A stretch of 64,000 nt of DNA from Verrucomicrobiaceae bacterium. Lineage in GTDB: Bacteria > Verrucomicrobiota > Verrucomicrobiia > Chthoniobacterales > JAATET01. The position numbers and the translations under genes were made by a program. Location: the NCBI GenBank assembly GCA_027488755.1, contig JAIYAZ010000135.1:1-64000 (forward strand), written 5' to 3'. The notes beneath the pieces are model-generated. The model saw only the letters and a list, made by a program, of their open reading frames with translations. It ran no database searches and was not told the DNA's origin. Shown here piece after piece: positions 17,926-30,896 of the stretch (position 1 is the first letter of the stretch; each line of letters starts with the position of its first letter).

Positions 17926-19782
17926 ATGCCGCTGCTCGCCCGCCTCGTTGCCCTTTTTGCCGTCGCCGCCACCGCCGTGGCGCAGGATCTTCCGGTGGAC
18001 CCGGCCGCTCCGGTGGACAATCCCAAGCCGACGTGGGAGACGCAGAAACAGGCGCGGACGTGGCAGCTCGACATCCCGGCGCCGCGCGGGCTCATCACGG
18101 ACCGCAACGGGAAGCCGCTCGCGCAGACGCGGCTGAGCTACAATCTCGCGATCAGTTTTCCGACGCCGCTGGACATGAGCGACGAGCAGGTGCTGGCCTT
18201 TGCGCGGCAGCAGGTGACGATGGCGAAGGGGTTGCTCGGCCGCGAGATCGCGCTGAACGAAAAGTCCGTTCTCGACCACTACCGCAACCGCGGCGTGCTG
18301 CCCTACGACATCGCGGAGGACCTCAAGCCGCAGGAAATGGCGGTGCTGGAGAAGGGCGTGACCTCGACGCTGATCCTGCGCCAGACCTACGTGCGGTTCT
18401 ACCCGGAGAACGCGTTGGGCGGGCACATCATCGGCTACGTCGGGAGAGTGGCCCCGCTGTCGCTGCGGCCGATTGAGAACGGCGACGTGATTTTCCCGCA
18501 GACCGAGGGCCGCGAGGGGCTGGAGCAGATTTACGACACGGAGCTGCGGGGTCAGCCGGGCAAGATGCACGTGACCTTTAACGCGGAGGGGCGGAAGACC
18601 TCGGAGCGGATCGTGCGGCCGCCGGTGCCGGGGTTGAACGTGATCACGACGCTGGACCGCGACCTCCAGGCGATCTGCGAGGACGTGCTGGCGAAGAACG
18701 CGAAGCGCGGGGCGATCGTGCTGATCGATCCGAACACGGGCGAGATTCTCGCGCTGGCGTCGTGGCCGACGTTTGATCCGAACATGTTCGTGCCGTTTGT
18801 GGATGCGGCGCGGTTCAAGGCCGCGCAGGAGGATCCCGCCGTGCCGCTGCTGCCGCGGGCGTTTCGTTCGGCGTATCCGCCGGGCTCGACGTTCAAGACC
18901 TTCGTGGGGTTGGCGGGGCTGGAGGACGGGAAGATCAAGCCCGGGACGGAGTTCGGCTGCCCGACCTCGATTGCGGTGGGCAACTTTGTGTTTCGCAACT
19001 GGAAGAAGGTGGACGCGGGTTCGCTGAATTTCGTCCAGGCGCTGACGCAGTCGTGCAACACGTGGTTTTACCAGGCGGGGCTGAAGATGGGCTCGAAGCC
19101 GATCATTGAGTGGTCGACGAAGCTCGGGCTCGGGCAGCGCACGGGTCTGCCGCTGAAGGGCGAGGAGCGGGGCAACATCCCGAACGACGACTACATGCTG
19201 CGGGTGCACAAGCGGAAGATTCTGCAGGGCGACGTGGCGAACATGTCCATCGGGCAGGGCGACATTCTCATCACGCCGCTGCAAATGGCGCAGGCGCTGG
19301 GCGTGATCGCGAACGGCGGTCGGTTCCACCAGACGCGGCTGGTGATGCAGCTCCAGAGCCTGGATAACAAGGTCGTCGCGGCGTATCCGGACCGCGTGCG
19401 GGCGGAGTTGCCGATCCAGCCGGAGATCATGGATCAGCTCCGCAAGGCGCTGATTGGCGTGACGGAGAGCGGGAGCGGCACGGCGCATCGGGCGCAGGTG
19501 AAGGGGATTCACGTTGCGGGCAAGACGGGCACGGCGCAGTGGGGTCCGACCGAGCGGCAGCGGACGGCGGCGTGGTTCACGGGTTTTGCGCCGGCGGAGA
19601 ATCCGCGTTACGCCTTTGCGGCGGTTTACGAGGGCGAGCCGGGAGACAACGACGTGCACGGCGGTTCGCACGCGGCGCCGTTGATCGGCAAGGTGCTCAA
19701 GCAGGTGTTTGCGCCGACGAAGGCGGCCGAAGACGCGGAGAAAACGGACGAGGCGGAGCCGCCGGCGGACGAGTCGAACTGA
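17926..19782 (+). CDS. mrdA: Penicillin-binding protein 2 (transpeptidase)
   Basis: PPGSTFKTF (SxxK), SCN, GKTGTAQW; N-terminal PBP dimer domain (PRGLITDRNGKPLA). Confidence 0.92.
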   Translation: MPLLARLVALFAVAATAVAQDLPVDPAAPVDNPKPTWETQKQARTWQLDIPAPRGLITDRNGKPLAQTRLSYNLAISFPTPLDMSDEQVLAFARQQVTMAKGLLGREIALNEKSVLDHYRNRGVLPYDIAEDLKPQEMAVLEKGVTSTLILRQTYVRFYPENALGGHIIGYVGRVAPLSLRPIENGDVIFPQTEGREGLEQIYDTELRGQPGKMHVTFNAEGRKTSERIVRPPVPGLNVITTLDRDLQAICEDVLAKNAKRGAIVLIDPNTGEILALASWPTFDPNMFVPFVDAARFKAAQEDPAVPLLPRAFRSAYPPGSTFKTFVGLAGLEDGKIKPGTEFGCPTSIAVGNFVFRNWKKVDAGSLNFVQALTQSCNTWFYQAGLKMGSKPIIEWSTKLGLGQRTGLPLKGEERGNIPNDDYMLRVHKRKILQGDVANMSIGQGDILITPLQMAQALGVIANGGRFHQTRLVMQLQSLDNKVVAAYPDRVRAELPIQPEIMDQLRKALIGVTESGSGTAHRAQVKGIHVAGKTGTAQWGPTERQRTAAWFTGFAPAENPRYAFAAVYEGEPGDNDVHGGSHAAPLIGKVLKQVFAPTKAAEDAEKTDEAEPPADESN

Positions 19783-19837
19783 AGAAAGTCACAATTTGTG
19801 GCTTGAGATTGAATGGTTCGCTCTTTAATGGCGGGCC

Positions 19838-21106
19838 ATGCGTCGAGCGATTCCCGTCCTTTTTGGCGTCCTCCTTCTGGGCGGAAACATCCTGCGAGCG
19901 ATTCCGGCTTACGACCACGTGGTCGTGGTGGTCTGTGAGAACCACGGATATGCCGAAATCAAAAGAGCGAACGCCTCCTTCATTAATTCGGTGCTCCGAC
20001 CGCAGGCGGCCGATGTGCTGGCCTATGGCATCCAGCACCCCAGCCAGCCGAATTACTACTGGCTCTTTTCCGGCTCGAACCAGCGGATCACGACCGATAC
20101 TGCCCCGACCAAACCGCAGTTTACCGCTCCCAATCTCTATTCAAGGCTCCGGGAGGCGGGGTTGAACTTCCGAGGCTACGCGGGCGACTATCCCGGGCCG
20201 GCCCAACGCTACCAGAGCCAGGGAGATTACGCCGTCCGGCACCTGCCGTGGCTGGGATTCCAGAAGATCCCCGCGGGGGTGACGATCGATGCTAAGGATT
20301 TTCCCTCGAATGCCAAGGGGTTCAAGAAACTGCCCACGGTGAGCTTCGTGGTCCCCTCTCTGCTGCACGACATGCATGACTATGTCCCCGGTAAAGACGT
20401 GGAAAATGCCCAGGAATCGGCCCTCGCCATTTTTAACGGGGACAAATGGCTGCGCGAGAACCTCGCGGCCTACCTGAAGTGGGCCCGCAGTCACAACAGC
20501 CTCCTCATTCTCACGTTTGACGAGGATTCGACGGCCGACTGGGTCACGCCGCCGCTCACGTTCAAGAATCCCAGCGGATTTACCAGCCCGGATTTGGGGC
20601 CCGTGAATGGGTCGTCCTCCAACGGCACGCTGGTTTCCAGCGGCCCGAACCGGATCACCGTGCTCTTCGCCGGCGCGCATGTCCGGCCCGGGAAGTTCAA
20701 CAACGGCGGGGCGGGAATCACGAACGTGAACGTCCTGCGCACGATCGAGGCGTTTTATGATTTACGGCCCTGCGGCGGCCAGGCTCCGCTCGCCCGGAAG
20801 GCCGGAATCACGAACGGCCCCGTGCAGGGTATCTTCGCGTCGCCTAATCCGCGGGTGCGGGTAACCGGCCCGGTGCGCGAACTGGCCGGCGGGCGCGTGC
20901 AGCTTCGCGGCATGGCGGACGATACGGCGGGCCGACTGGCGGTGGTCAAGGTGAAGATCAACAACGGTCCTTACCAGAGTTTGAGCGGAACGGACCAATG
21001 GTCCTGCCGGCTCGTGCTGCGTCCGGGCATGAACCGGATTCGCTTTCAGGCCTTCGACCGGGACGGCACGGGGTCGGCGCTCGCGTCGGTCGATGTCGTG
21101 AGGTAG
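19838..21106 (+). CDS. Secreted phosphoesterase-family (PF04185-like) protein with C-terminal Ig/Big-like domain
   Basis: AYDHVVVVVCENHGYAEI, YAGDYPG, LLILTFDEDS; tail VRELAGGRVQLRGMADDTAGRLAVVKVKINNG. Confidence 0.75.
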   Translation: MRRAIPVLFGVLLLGGNILRAIPAYDHVVVVVCENHGYAEIKRANASFINSVLRPQAADVLAYGIQHPSQPNYYWLFSGSNQRITTDTAPTKPQFTAPNLYSRLREAGLNFRGYAGDYPGPAQRYQSQGDYAVRHLPWLGFQKIPAGVTIDAKDFPSNAKGFKKLPTVSFVVPSLLHDMHDYVPGKDVENAQESALAIFNGDKWLRENLAAYLKWARSHNSLLILTFDEDSTADWVTPPLTFKNPSGFTSPDLGPVNGSSSNGTLVSSGPNRITVLFAGAHVRPGKFNNGGAGITNVNVLRTIEAFYDLRPCGGQAPLARKAGITNGPVQGIFASPNPRVRVTGPVRELAGGRVQLRGMADDTAGRLAVVKVKINNGPYQSLSGTDQWSCRLVLRPGMNRIRFQAFDRDGTGSALASVDVVR

Positions 21107-22272
21107 CGGGATTTTCTCCCCGCGAGGCGGCGGACGCAGAACCACGCGAAGCCCGCCAGCAGGAGGAGGCCAAAGACGCCGGGCTCGGGCACGAGGTAGG
21201 GGGCGAGCACGGCGAGTTGCGGGGCGGTCGAGCCGTCGGTGAGCGGGTTCACGCTGAGGTGGTAGCGGTCGTTGTCGGTCGCGCCATCCCACCAGGGGCC
21301 GCCGGCCCAGAGCGCCCAGCCGAGCCAGACGTCGGCATTTTGCTCGATGTGGGTGACGCCGTTGAACATGGCCTGGACGCCGAGTTCGGAGGCGGGGGTG
21401 CCGATTTCGCCGAGGAAGCCGCGGAGGTTGTTGAGGCGGAGCCAGTCGGTGAAGGGGGCGAGTTTTTCGGCGGCGACGGTGGCGCTTTCGACGTTGCTGG
21501 ACTGGCCGGAGTAGTCGGTGGTGAAGTCCTCGCCGGGGGTGTTGGGGTCCTCGTCGTTGTTGACGTATTGGTGGACCTCGAAGGCGAGGTTGTTGCCGGG
21601 GTCGTGGATGTTGAGCAGGGCGGTGGCGTTCGGCGTGCCATACCAGCTTTGGAACCAGCTGTGGGCGCCGGAGAAGCCGTTGCCCTGGACGAGGGCGAGG
21701 TTGGTCGCGCCGGTGGCGCGGATGGCGGCGAGGGCGTCGTTCGTGGTGCTCACGACGGTCTCGGTGAGCATGGTGTGCGGCTCGTTCATGAGGCCGAAGA
21801 CGACGCGGTTGTTCGCCTTGAACTCGGTGGCGAGGCGGGTCCAGAGGTCGGAGAACTGCGACGAGGGCAGTTCGGGCGTGCCGAGGACACGGACTTCGGT
21901 GGGGGTGAGGAAGCGGGCGTAGTTGTGGACGTCGAGGATGACGTGGGCGCCGAGGCCGGTGGCGTAGTTGACGACGCTGCTGAGGCGGGCGAGTTCCGCG
22001 GCGTCGAGCGCGCCGCCGGGCATGGGCTGGAGGCGTTCCCAGCGGAAGGGGATACGGAAGGTGTTGAGGCCGACGCCGGTGAAATAGTCGAAATACGCGG
22101 GGTCGGCGTAGGTGTAGTCGGTGCCGGCGATGCCGGGGAGCTGGTTCAGCGAGGGGTCGGTGTCGCTGTAGTGGCCGAACTCGGCGGCGGAGAGATTGAC
22201 GCCGCGAAATTCCAGGGCCGCCGTCGCGTTCGCGACGGTGAGCGCAAGGAGGAGGGCGGCGAGCCGGGGCAT
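21046..22272 (-). CDS. Glycoside hydrolase family 5 (cellulase-like) with PEP-CTERM anchor
   Basis: FRGVNLS, NTFRIPFRWERLQP, VVFGLMNEPHTM (catalytic E), GFLGEIGTP (nucleophile E); VPEPGVFGLLLLAGFAWFCVRRLAGRK. Confidence 0.9.
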   Translation of the reverse strand: MPRLAALLLALTVANATAALEFRGVNLSAAEFGHYSDTDPSLNQLPGIAGTDYTYADPAYFDYFTGVGLNTFRIPFRWERLQPMPGGALDAAELARLSSVVNYATGLGAHVILDVHNYARFLTPTEVRVLGTPELPSSQFSDLWTRLATEFKANNRVVFGLMNEPHTMLTETVVSTTNDALAAIRATGATNLALVQGNGFSGAHSWFQSWYGTPNATALLNIHDPGNNLAFEVHQYVNNDEDPNTPGEDFTTDYSGQSSNVESATVAAEKLAPFTDWLRLNNLRGFLGEIGTPASELGVQAMFNGVTHIEQNADVWLGWALWAGGPWWDGATDNDRYHLSVNPLTDGSTAPQLAVLAPYLVPEPGVFGLLLLAGFAWFCVRRLAGRKSRYLTTSTDASADPVPSRSKA

Positions 22273-22339
22273 GACGCCCCAATATTCACCGCGCCCGCGC
22301 TCCGGGCAAGCGCGCCCAGAGCGGGAAGGCGGGACGGCG

Positions 22340-25108
<2,769 letters not shown>

Positions 25109-25223
25109 GGTGGGAAATAGGAAGCGGGTTTTATGCCGGGGCGGCAAGGGAAAATCGGGGCGGTGGGCGGTGGGGCGGGGCAATTGTTTGTCGGGGCGGG
25201 GGCCGGGTGGTAGAACGAGGGGC

Positions 25224-25784
25224 ATGAACACACGCGGCCTGCTTTTTTCGCTTCTGGTGGTTTTGGCCTTTGCCCCGGCGGGGTGGTCGGCGTCGTCGAA
25301 TGACGCGCGCAACACGGTGGTGGCGGAGATCGCGACGAACCGCGGGCCGTCCTCGGTGACGCTGGTGCGGAAGGGCGATGGCTTCGTGGGGCCGCGGGGC
25401 GAGTATTATCCGAGCTTCCCGTCGAAGAAGACGCTGGAGGCGGTGTATGGCGGCGGCTCGGGATCCTCGTCGCCGAAGCCGACGGCGACGCCGAAATCCA
25501 CGCCGAAGCCGGTGAGCGGAGAGATCACGGTGAAGGCGTTTGAGGGCGGCGTGCGGCTGCTGCGCGACGGGAAGTTTTACCGGGAGATCCGCACGGTGCG
25601 ACCGGACGTGCGCGGCTGGAAGCTGGTGCGGAGCAACTCGGAGATCGTGATCAAGTCGGGGATCGGCCGGGAGCCGGGCATCGTGGAGTTGTTCAACGTG
25701 AGTTCGGGCGAGCGGCTGGGGCGGGTGAAATCAACCGACGTGAAGGACGGGAAGCCGGCCTGGGCGAAGAACTTCGCAGAGTAG
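25224..25784 (+). CDS. Secreted hypothetical protein
   Basis: Signal peptide [23 protein letters not shown], Ser/Pro/Thr linker [16 protein letters not shown]; start ATG 25224. Confidence 0.65.
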   Translation: MNTRGLLFSLLVVLAFAPAGWSASSNDARNTVVAEIATNRGPSSVTLVRKGDGFVGPRGEYYPSFPSKKTLEAVYGGGSGSSSPKPTATPKSTPKPVSGEITVKAFEGGVRLLRDGKFYREIRTVRPDVRGWKLVRSNSEIVIKSGIGREPGIVELFNVSSGERLGRVKSTDVKDGKPAWAKNFAE

Positions 25785-25820
25785 TTCGCGCGGGTTGTTC
25801 GGACGATCGGCCGCCGCCGG

Positions 25821-28550
25821 CTAGAGCCAGCGGCGGATGCGGTCGGCGTGGCGGTTGTAGATGAAGCCGAGGGCGAGCAGCACGAGGCCGAGCACGAGGA
25901 AGCTGAGGATGCGGAAGAGCGTGTCGAGCTGCCAGACGTCGATGAGGAAGATGCGGCCGAGGGTGGCGCCGAGCACGGCGAGACCAAGTAGGCGGTAGAC
26001 GCGGTCGCGGAGGAGGAAGCCGGCGGTGATCATGACGAGGGTGAGCAGTGACCAGGAGACGGTGAGCAGGAAGCCGCCGGCGCTAGCGGCGACGAGGCGG
26101 TGGAGGAGAATCCAGCCGCCGAGCGTGGCGAGGACGGCGAGGCCGGGGGCCACGGTGGCTGCGCCGGTCGGCGTGGAGCGGGCGCGGAGGGTTTGGCCGG
26201 CGAGGGCGAGCGCGAGGAAACCGATGGCGTCGAGGGCGTGGGCGGGGGCATGGGGCAGACGCGCGAACCAGAGGACGGTCGCGAGGGTGGCGAGCAGGCC
26301 GGCGTGGACGAAGGTTTCGGTCGAGCGGTTGAGGCGGAGGACGAGGTAAAAGCCGAGGGCTGCGAGGGCGAAGGCGAGGAACCACGATTCGGCGGGGGCG
26401 TGGGCGAAGACAAGACCGGCGGCGAGGGCGAGCGTGACGCCGCGGAGGGTGGTTCGCAGGGTGGCGGTGGCGGTGGCCGGCAGCGCGGTGCGGGCGAGCA
26501 CGGGCGACTGGGCGAGGAGGAGGGCGAGCGTGCCGGCGGCGGGGGGCCAGGCGGAGTGGTTGGTGAGGCCGTGGGTGGTGACGATGAGGGCGGCCGCGGT
26601 GAACGGCAGGCTGTCGGCCGCGAGCACGCCGGCGCGGAGGCGTTGACCCACGAGAAGCGTGCCGAGGGCGACGGCGGCGAGGGTGAAGCCGAGCCAGTCG
26701 GCCGGCACGTGATCAAAGAGCCAGACGAGCGCGAGCGCGGTGGGGACGATGAGGTGGAGGGCCTGCCAGATGGGGCGGCCGGCGAGCGGGCGGAGCCAGG
26801 TTTGCCACAGGAGGACAAACGCGAGGCCGAACGCGAGGGACCAGGGGACGGCGGCGGGGTTGTTGTCGGAGATGAGGAAGATGGCGGCGAGTTCGAGCTG
26901 GCCGAGCAGGGCGAGGGGTTGGGCGGCGAAGGCGAGTTCGCGCCCGGGGCGGAGGCGGAAGGTGAGGGCGACGGCGAGGGCTAGTCCGGCGGTGCAAAGG
27001 CCGGTGGCGAGGTGGTTGCCCTGGGCGCAGGCGAGGGCGGCGGTGGTGGCGGCGAGCAGGAGGAGACCGAGGGCGCGCCAGTCGGTGCGGGGGTCCTGCG
27101 TCTGGCGTTTCAGCGTGAGGGCGGCCCCGGTGAGGATCGCGGCGACGGCGGCGGCGGTGAGGCGGTGATGCGGGGCGTTCGTCACGCAGGCCTGGGTGAC
27201 GGTAACGGTGGCGATGACGGCGGCGACGCCGGCGAAGAACCGCAGGATGGGGCCGTGGCGGTGGCGGCCGAGGGCCATGAGCGTGGCGGCGAGCGAGGCG
27301 AAGCTGACGGCGAGCTGCCAGCCGGAGAGTTTGATGAAGAGGCCGAGGGCGAGGAGGCCGAGGCCCTGGGCGAGCAGGGTGCCGTCGAAGGCGGGGTCCT
27401 CGGGCGAGCGGCGGGCGGCTAGGCGGGAGAGGACGAGCAGAACGCCGCCGTAGACGACGGTGACGAGCCAGAAGGTGTCGGGGTGGTTGGCCCAGATGGC
27501 GCTGCCGGCGAGGGCGTAGGCGGCGCCGTTGTTGAGGGTGAGGAGCAGCGGGCGGGAGGCGGGGTCGACGCCGCGCGGGGCGCGCACGAAGGCGGCGGCG
27601 GTGTGGACGAGCCAGTAGCCGAGGGGGAAGAGCACGGCGGGCCAGAAGGCGGCGGCGTCGGCGACGGGCAGGAGCGAGTGGGTTTGCTGGAAGCGCCAGA
27701 AGAGGAACGCGCCGTAGCTGCCGAGCAGGCTGAGGAATGAGAGGCCGGTCCAGCGGTGGCGGGCGATGAGGACGAGCGCGGTGGCGCTGATGACCAGGTT
27801 GCTGAAGAGCGAGAAGGGCGCGAGGCTGTTGATGGCCGCGGTGTAGAACGAGAGCGCGACGGTGGCGCCGGCGAGGGTCTGGGATTTCCGGCGATCGGCC
27901 CAGGCGGCGAAGCCGGTGCCAAGGGCGAGGAGCAGGCCGCCGCCGAGCACGGGGGATTCGATGATCCGCAGGGCCGGGACGAAATGGGCGGCGTAGGTCG
28001 CGTAGTAGGCGGCGGCGCAGCCTCCGGCGACGAGGACGCGGCCGTAGGTGCGGAGTTCCATCCGGCGGTGGGCGAGCCAGCGGCCGGTGAGAGCGAGGGC
28101 GGCGGCGGCGGCGTAGAGGAGGGCGAGTTTGCCGCCCGCGCCGAGGCGGTCGATGAATTCGTGGTAGGCGTAGTTGCCGAGAAAGACGAGGCCGGTGAGG
28201 AGGATGACGATGCCGAGGCGGACGAGCCAGACGCGGCCGAATTCCAGCTCGAGGGAGTCGGGGCGGGCGGCGGGCGCGGCCGCGGGAGCCGGGGTGGGCT
28301 CCGGCTCGGGGGCGGACGGGATCGGCGCGGCGGGGAGCGGCTCGACGGAGAGGATGCGGGTTGGGAGCGGCGGGGGCTCGGGGAGCGACGGGGGCGGGAG
28401 CGGGGCGGCGGGTTCCGGCGCGGCTTCGGCGGCCGCGAGCGGTGCGGCGGTGGCTTCGAGCGCGGAGATGCGGGCGTCGAGTTCCTGGAGTTCCGCGTGG
28501 AGGCGCTCCTGCTCGCGGCGGAGGGCGTCGATCTCGTCCGGTTGGTTCAT
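25821..28550 (-). CDS. DUF2339 multi-TM membrane protein
   Basis: 909 aa; N-terminal coiled coil, Pro-rich linker, then WLVRLGIVILLTGLVFLGNYAYHEFI and >20 TM-like segments. Confidence 0.85.
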   Translation of the reverse strand: MNQPDEIDALRREQERLHAELQELDARISALEATAAPLAAAEAAPEPAAPLPPPSLPEPPPLPTRILSVEPLPAAPIPSAPEPEPTPAPAAAPAARPDSLELEFGRVWLVRLGIVILLTGLVFLGNYAYHEFIDRLGAGGKLALLYAAAAALALTGRWLAHRRMELRTYGRVLVAGGCAAAYYATYAAHFVPALRIIESPVLGGGLLLALGTGFAAWADRRKSQTLAGATVALSFYTAAINSLAPFSLFSNLVISATALVLIARHRWTGLSFLSLLGSYGAFLFWRFQQTHSLLPVADAAAFWPAVLFPLGYWLVHTAAAFVRAPRGVDPASRPLLLTLNNGAAYALAGSAIWANHPDTFWLVTVVYGGVLLVLSRLAARRSPEDPAFDGTLLAQGLGLLALGLFIKLSGWQLAVSFASLAATLMALGRHRHGPILRFFAGVAAVIATVTVTQACVTNAPHHRLTAAAVAAILTGAALTLKRQTQDPRTDWRALGLLLLAATTAALACAQGNHLATGLCTAGLALAVALTFRLRPGRELAFAAQPLALLGQLELAAIFLISDNNPAAVPWSLAFGLAFVLLWQTWLRPLAGRPIWQALHLIVPTALALVWLFDHVPADWLGFTLAAVALGTLLVGQRLRAGVLAADSLPFTAAALIVTTHGLTNHSAWPPAAGTLALLLAQSPVLARTALPATATATLRTTLRGVTLALAAGLVFAHAPAESWFLAFALAALGFYLVLRLNRSTETFVHAGLLATLATVLWFARLPHAPAHALDAIGFLALALAGQTLRARSTPTGAATVAPGLAVLATLGGWILLHRLVAASAGGFLLTVSWSLLTLVMITAGFLLRDRVYRLLGLAVLGATLGRIFLIDVWQLDTLFRILSFLVLGLVLLALGFIYNRHADRIRRWL

Positions 28551-28613
28551 GGGGTGGGTATTAACCGGACCGGGGGGCGTTTATGAAATCGATAAAATAA
28601 CGCGGAACATTGA

Positions 28614-29183
28614 TCAGGTCGATGGGAGGTCGACGCGGGGATTTTCGGCGACGGCGGATTCCGCGGTGAAGAAGGCCATGGTGGGGAAGCTGAAGAGGCG
28701 GGCGATGAGGGAGCTGGGGAAGGTCTCGCAGGAATTGCGGTAGTCGCGGACGTTGCCGTTGTAGAAGCGGCGGGCCGCCTGGATGCGGTCCTCGGTGTTG
28801 ACGAGTTCGGCGTGGAGCTTCTGGAACTGGGTGTCGGCCTTGAGGTCGGGGTAGGCTTCGACGCGGGCGAGGAGGGTGCGGAGGCCGGCGGAGAGTTCGG
28901 CCTCGTCGGCGGACTGGGCGCTGACGGGGCCGTGGTTGGCGGCGCAGCGTTCGCGGAGGGCGGTGAGGTCGGCGAGGAGGGTGCGTTCGTGCGCGGCGTA
29001 ACCGCGGGCGACTTCGACGAGGCGGGGGATGAGGTCGTAGCGGCGTTTGAGTTCGGTGTCGATGTCGGCCCAGGATTCGCGGACGTGGTTGCGGAGGGCG
29101 ATGAGGCGGTTGTATTGGACGAGGCCGTAGAGGGCCGGGGCCATGCAGACGAAGAGGAGCGGGATGTAGATGAGGTTTTCCAT
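28614..29183 (-). CDS. LemA family protein
   Basis: YNRLIALRNHVRESWADIDTELKRRYDLIPRLVEVARGYAAHE...ARRFYNGNVRDYRNSCETFPSSLIA. Confidence 0.95.
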   Translation of the reverse strand: MENLIYIPLLFVCMAPALYGLVQYNRLIALRNHVRESWADIDTELKRRYDLIPRLVEVARGYAAHERTLLADLTALRERCAANHGPVSAQSADEAELSAGLRTLLARVEAYPDLKADTQFQKLHAELVNTEDRIQAARRFYNGNVRDYRNSCETFPSSLIARLFSFPTMAFFTAESAVAENPRVDLPST

Positions 29184-29189
29184 GGGGAA

Positions 29190-29894
29190 TCAGGCGAAGA
29201 GGTAGTTCGGGAAGCGTTCGCGGAGGTCGACGAGGAGGTCGAGTTCGGCGGCGAGGCGGTCGGGTGCGAGCACGCCGGGGGATACGATGGCGAGGAGGTC
29301 GTTGGACACCTGGAAGGCGGTGTCGGGCCGGCTGAGGAGGAATTCGATCATGAGGGCGTGGCAGACGTCGTAGGCGAAGCGTTTTTTGGCGGAGCGGACG
29401 CAGAAGCGGCGGGAGAATTCGTGGGATTCAAAGTCGATGTCGTCGTAGCCGGCGGCCTGGGCGATTTTGGAGAGGAGGCCTTCGGGGCTGACCTGGAGGG
29501 CGGGGAAGGCGCGGCCGAGGTTGAGGGTGAGGACGTGAAGGTGGTGGCGTTCGGTCTGCCGGTTGCCCTTTTCGTCGGTGGAGGTGGTTTCGTAGCGGAA
29601 GTCGAAGGCGGTGACGGGCTGGCCGCGCCAGGAGCCGGTGAGGATGTTATCGGCGGAGCGGTTGTCGCCGGTGTTGAGGCCGCGGAGGCTTTCGAAGCGG
29701 CGGGCGAATTCGGGGTTCCGGCCGGGGAGGAGGGTGAGTTGGTGGGATTCGGCGAAGGCGGCGAGCGCGGCGCGGCGGGCTTTTTCGGCGTGGCGGGCGA
29801 GGAAAACGATGGCGGCGACGGCGAGGATGCCGAGAGCGAAGAGCACCGGGAGCGGGAAGGGGTTCAGGGATTCGGGCGCCACGGACGGGAGCAT
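29190..29894 (-). CDS. Hypothetical membrane-anchored protein (DUF3137-like)
   Basis: N-terminal TM LPVLFALGILAVAAIVFLA; adjacent to lemA on the same strand; start ATG 29894. Confidence 0.6.
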   Translation of the reverse strand: MLPSVAPESLNPFPLPVLFALGILAVAAIVFLARHAEKARRAALAAFAESHQLTLLPGRNPEFARRFESLRGLNTGDNRSADNILTGSWRGQPVTAFDFRYETTSTDEKGNRQTERHHLHVLTLNLGRAFPALQVSPEGLLSKIAQAAGYDDIDFESHEFSRRFCVRSAKKRFAYDVCHALMIEFLLSRPDTAFQVSNDLLAIVSPGVLAPDRLAAELDLLVDLRERFPNYLFA

Positions 29895-29979
29895 GGCGGG
29901 AGGCCCGGCGGGTGGCGAGCCGGCAGTGGGGGAGCGTTTCGGGTTGCGGGGGGCGGGGCGAATCCGGTTTGGTGGCGGG

Positions 29980-30810
29980 ATGGCGCCGGTCGCGTATTTA
30001 GGTCCCGTTGGCACGTTCTCGCATCTTGTGGCGCGAAAGCGCTTTCGCGCGGAGGAGCGGCTGGTGGCGTGCCCGAGCATCGGGGCGATATTTGAGACGC
30101 TGCTGGCGGATGAGTCGGCGCGGGCGGTGGTGCCGATCGAGAACACGTCGGGCGGGACGATTTACGACACGGTGGATTTGCTCATCGAGAACGCGGGTCA
30201 GTTGTTTGTGACGGAGGAGCTGGCGCTGGACGTGCGGATTGCGCTGATCGGCCGGTCGGGCGGGCCGGTGCGGCGGGTGTTTTCGCATTTCGTGCAGATC
30301 CAGCATCATCGCGACTGGCTGCGGGCGCGTTATCCCGGGGTGGCGCTGGAGGCGGTGAGCAGCACGGCGGTGGCGGCGGAGCGGGCGGCGAAGACGAAGG
30401 GGGGCGCGGCGTTGTCGGCGCCGGGCGCGGCGGAGATTTACGGGCTGGACGTGCTGGCGCGGCCGGATCTGGGCGGCAAGGTGAACGTCACCCATTTCCT
30501 CGTGCTGGGCCGGCGGGAGCGGCGACCGGCGCGGCCGGCGGAGGCGCGGACGGCGCTGGCGGTGTCGTTTGGGAACGAGTGCGGGAGCCTGTATCGGTTT
30601 TTGGAGCCCTTTGCGAAGGCGCGGGTGAACATCAACCGGATCATCTCGCGGCCGTATCCCGGCTACGAGAACCGGGCGGTGTTTTTCATGGAGATCGACG
30701 GGGCGCCGGGGTGTCCGGCGTATGACTCGGTGATCGCGAAGGCGCGGCGGCGGAGCCTGACGTTTGCGGAGTTTGGCTCGTATCCGTGGAAGCGGCGGCT
30801 GCGGTCCTGA
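29980..30810 (+). CDS. pheA: Prephenate dehydratase
   Basis: MAPVAYLGPVGTFSHLVA, VVPIENTSGG, SSTAVAAE, NVTHFLVLG; ACT-domain tail without a chorismate mutase domain. Confidence 0.92.
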   Translation: MAPVAYLGPVGTFSHLVARKRFRAEERLVACPSIGAIFETLLADESARAVVPIENTSGGTIYDTVDLLIENAGQLFVTEELALDVRIALIGRSGGPVRRVFSHFVQIQHHRDWLRARYPGVALEAVSSTAVAAERAAKTKGGAALSAPGAAEIYGLDVLARPDLGGKVNVTHFLVLGRRERRPARPAEARTALAVSFGNECGSLYRFLEPFAKARVNINRIISRPYPGYENRAVFFMEIDGAPGCPAYDSVIAKARRRSLTFAEFGSYPWKRRLRS

Positions 30811-30896
30811 GGCCGGGGGGCGGAAGGGAATCGGCGGGGCGGGAGAGAAACCGCTGGCGCTGCCCCGATTTCGTGCTACTCTCTCCCTTCACCGCT

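Noticed and set aside
17644-19671. - strand 675-aa ORF
   Set aside because: Antisense to PBP2; Arg/His-rich artefact.
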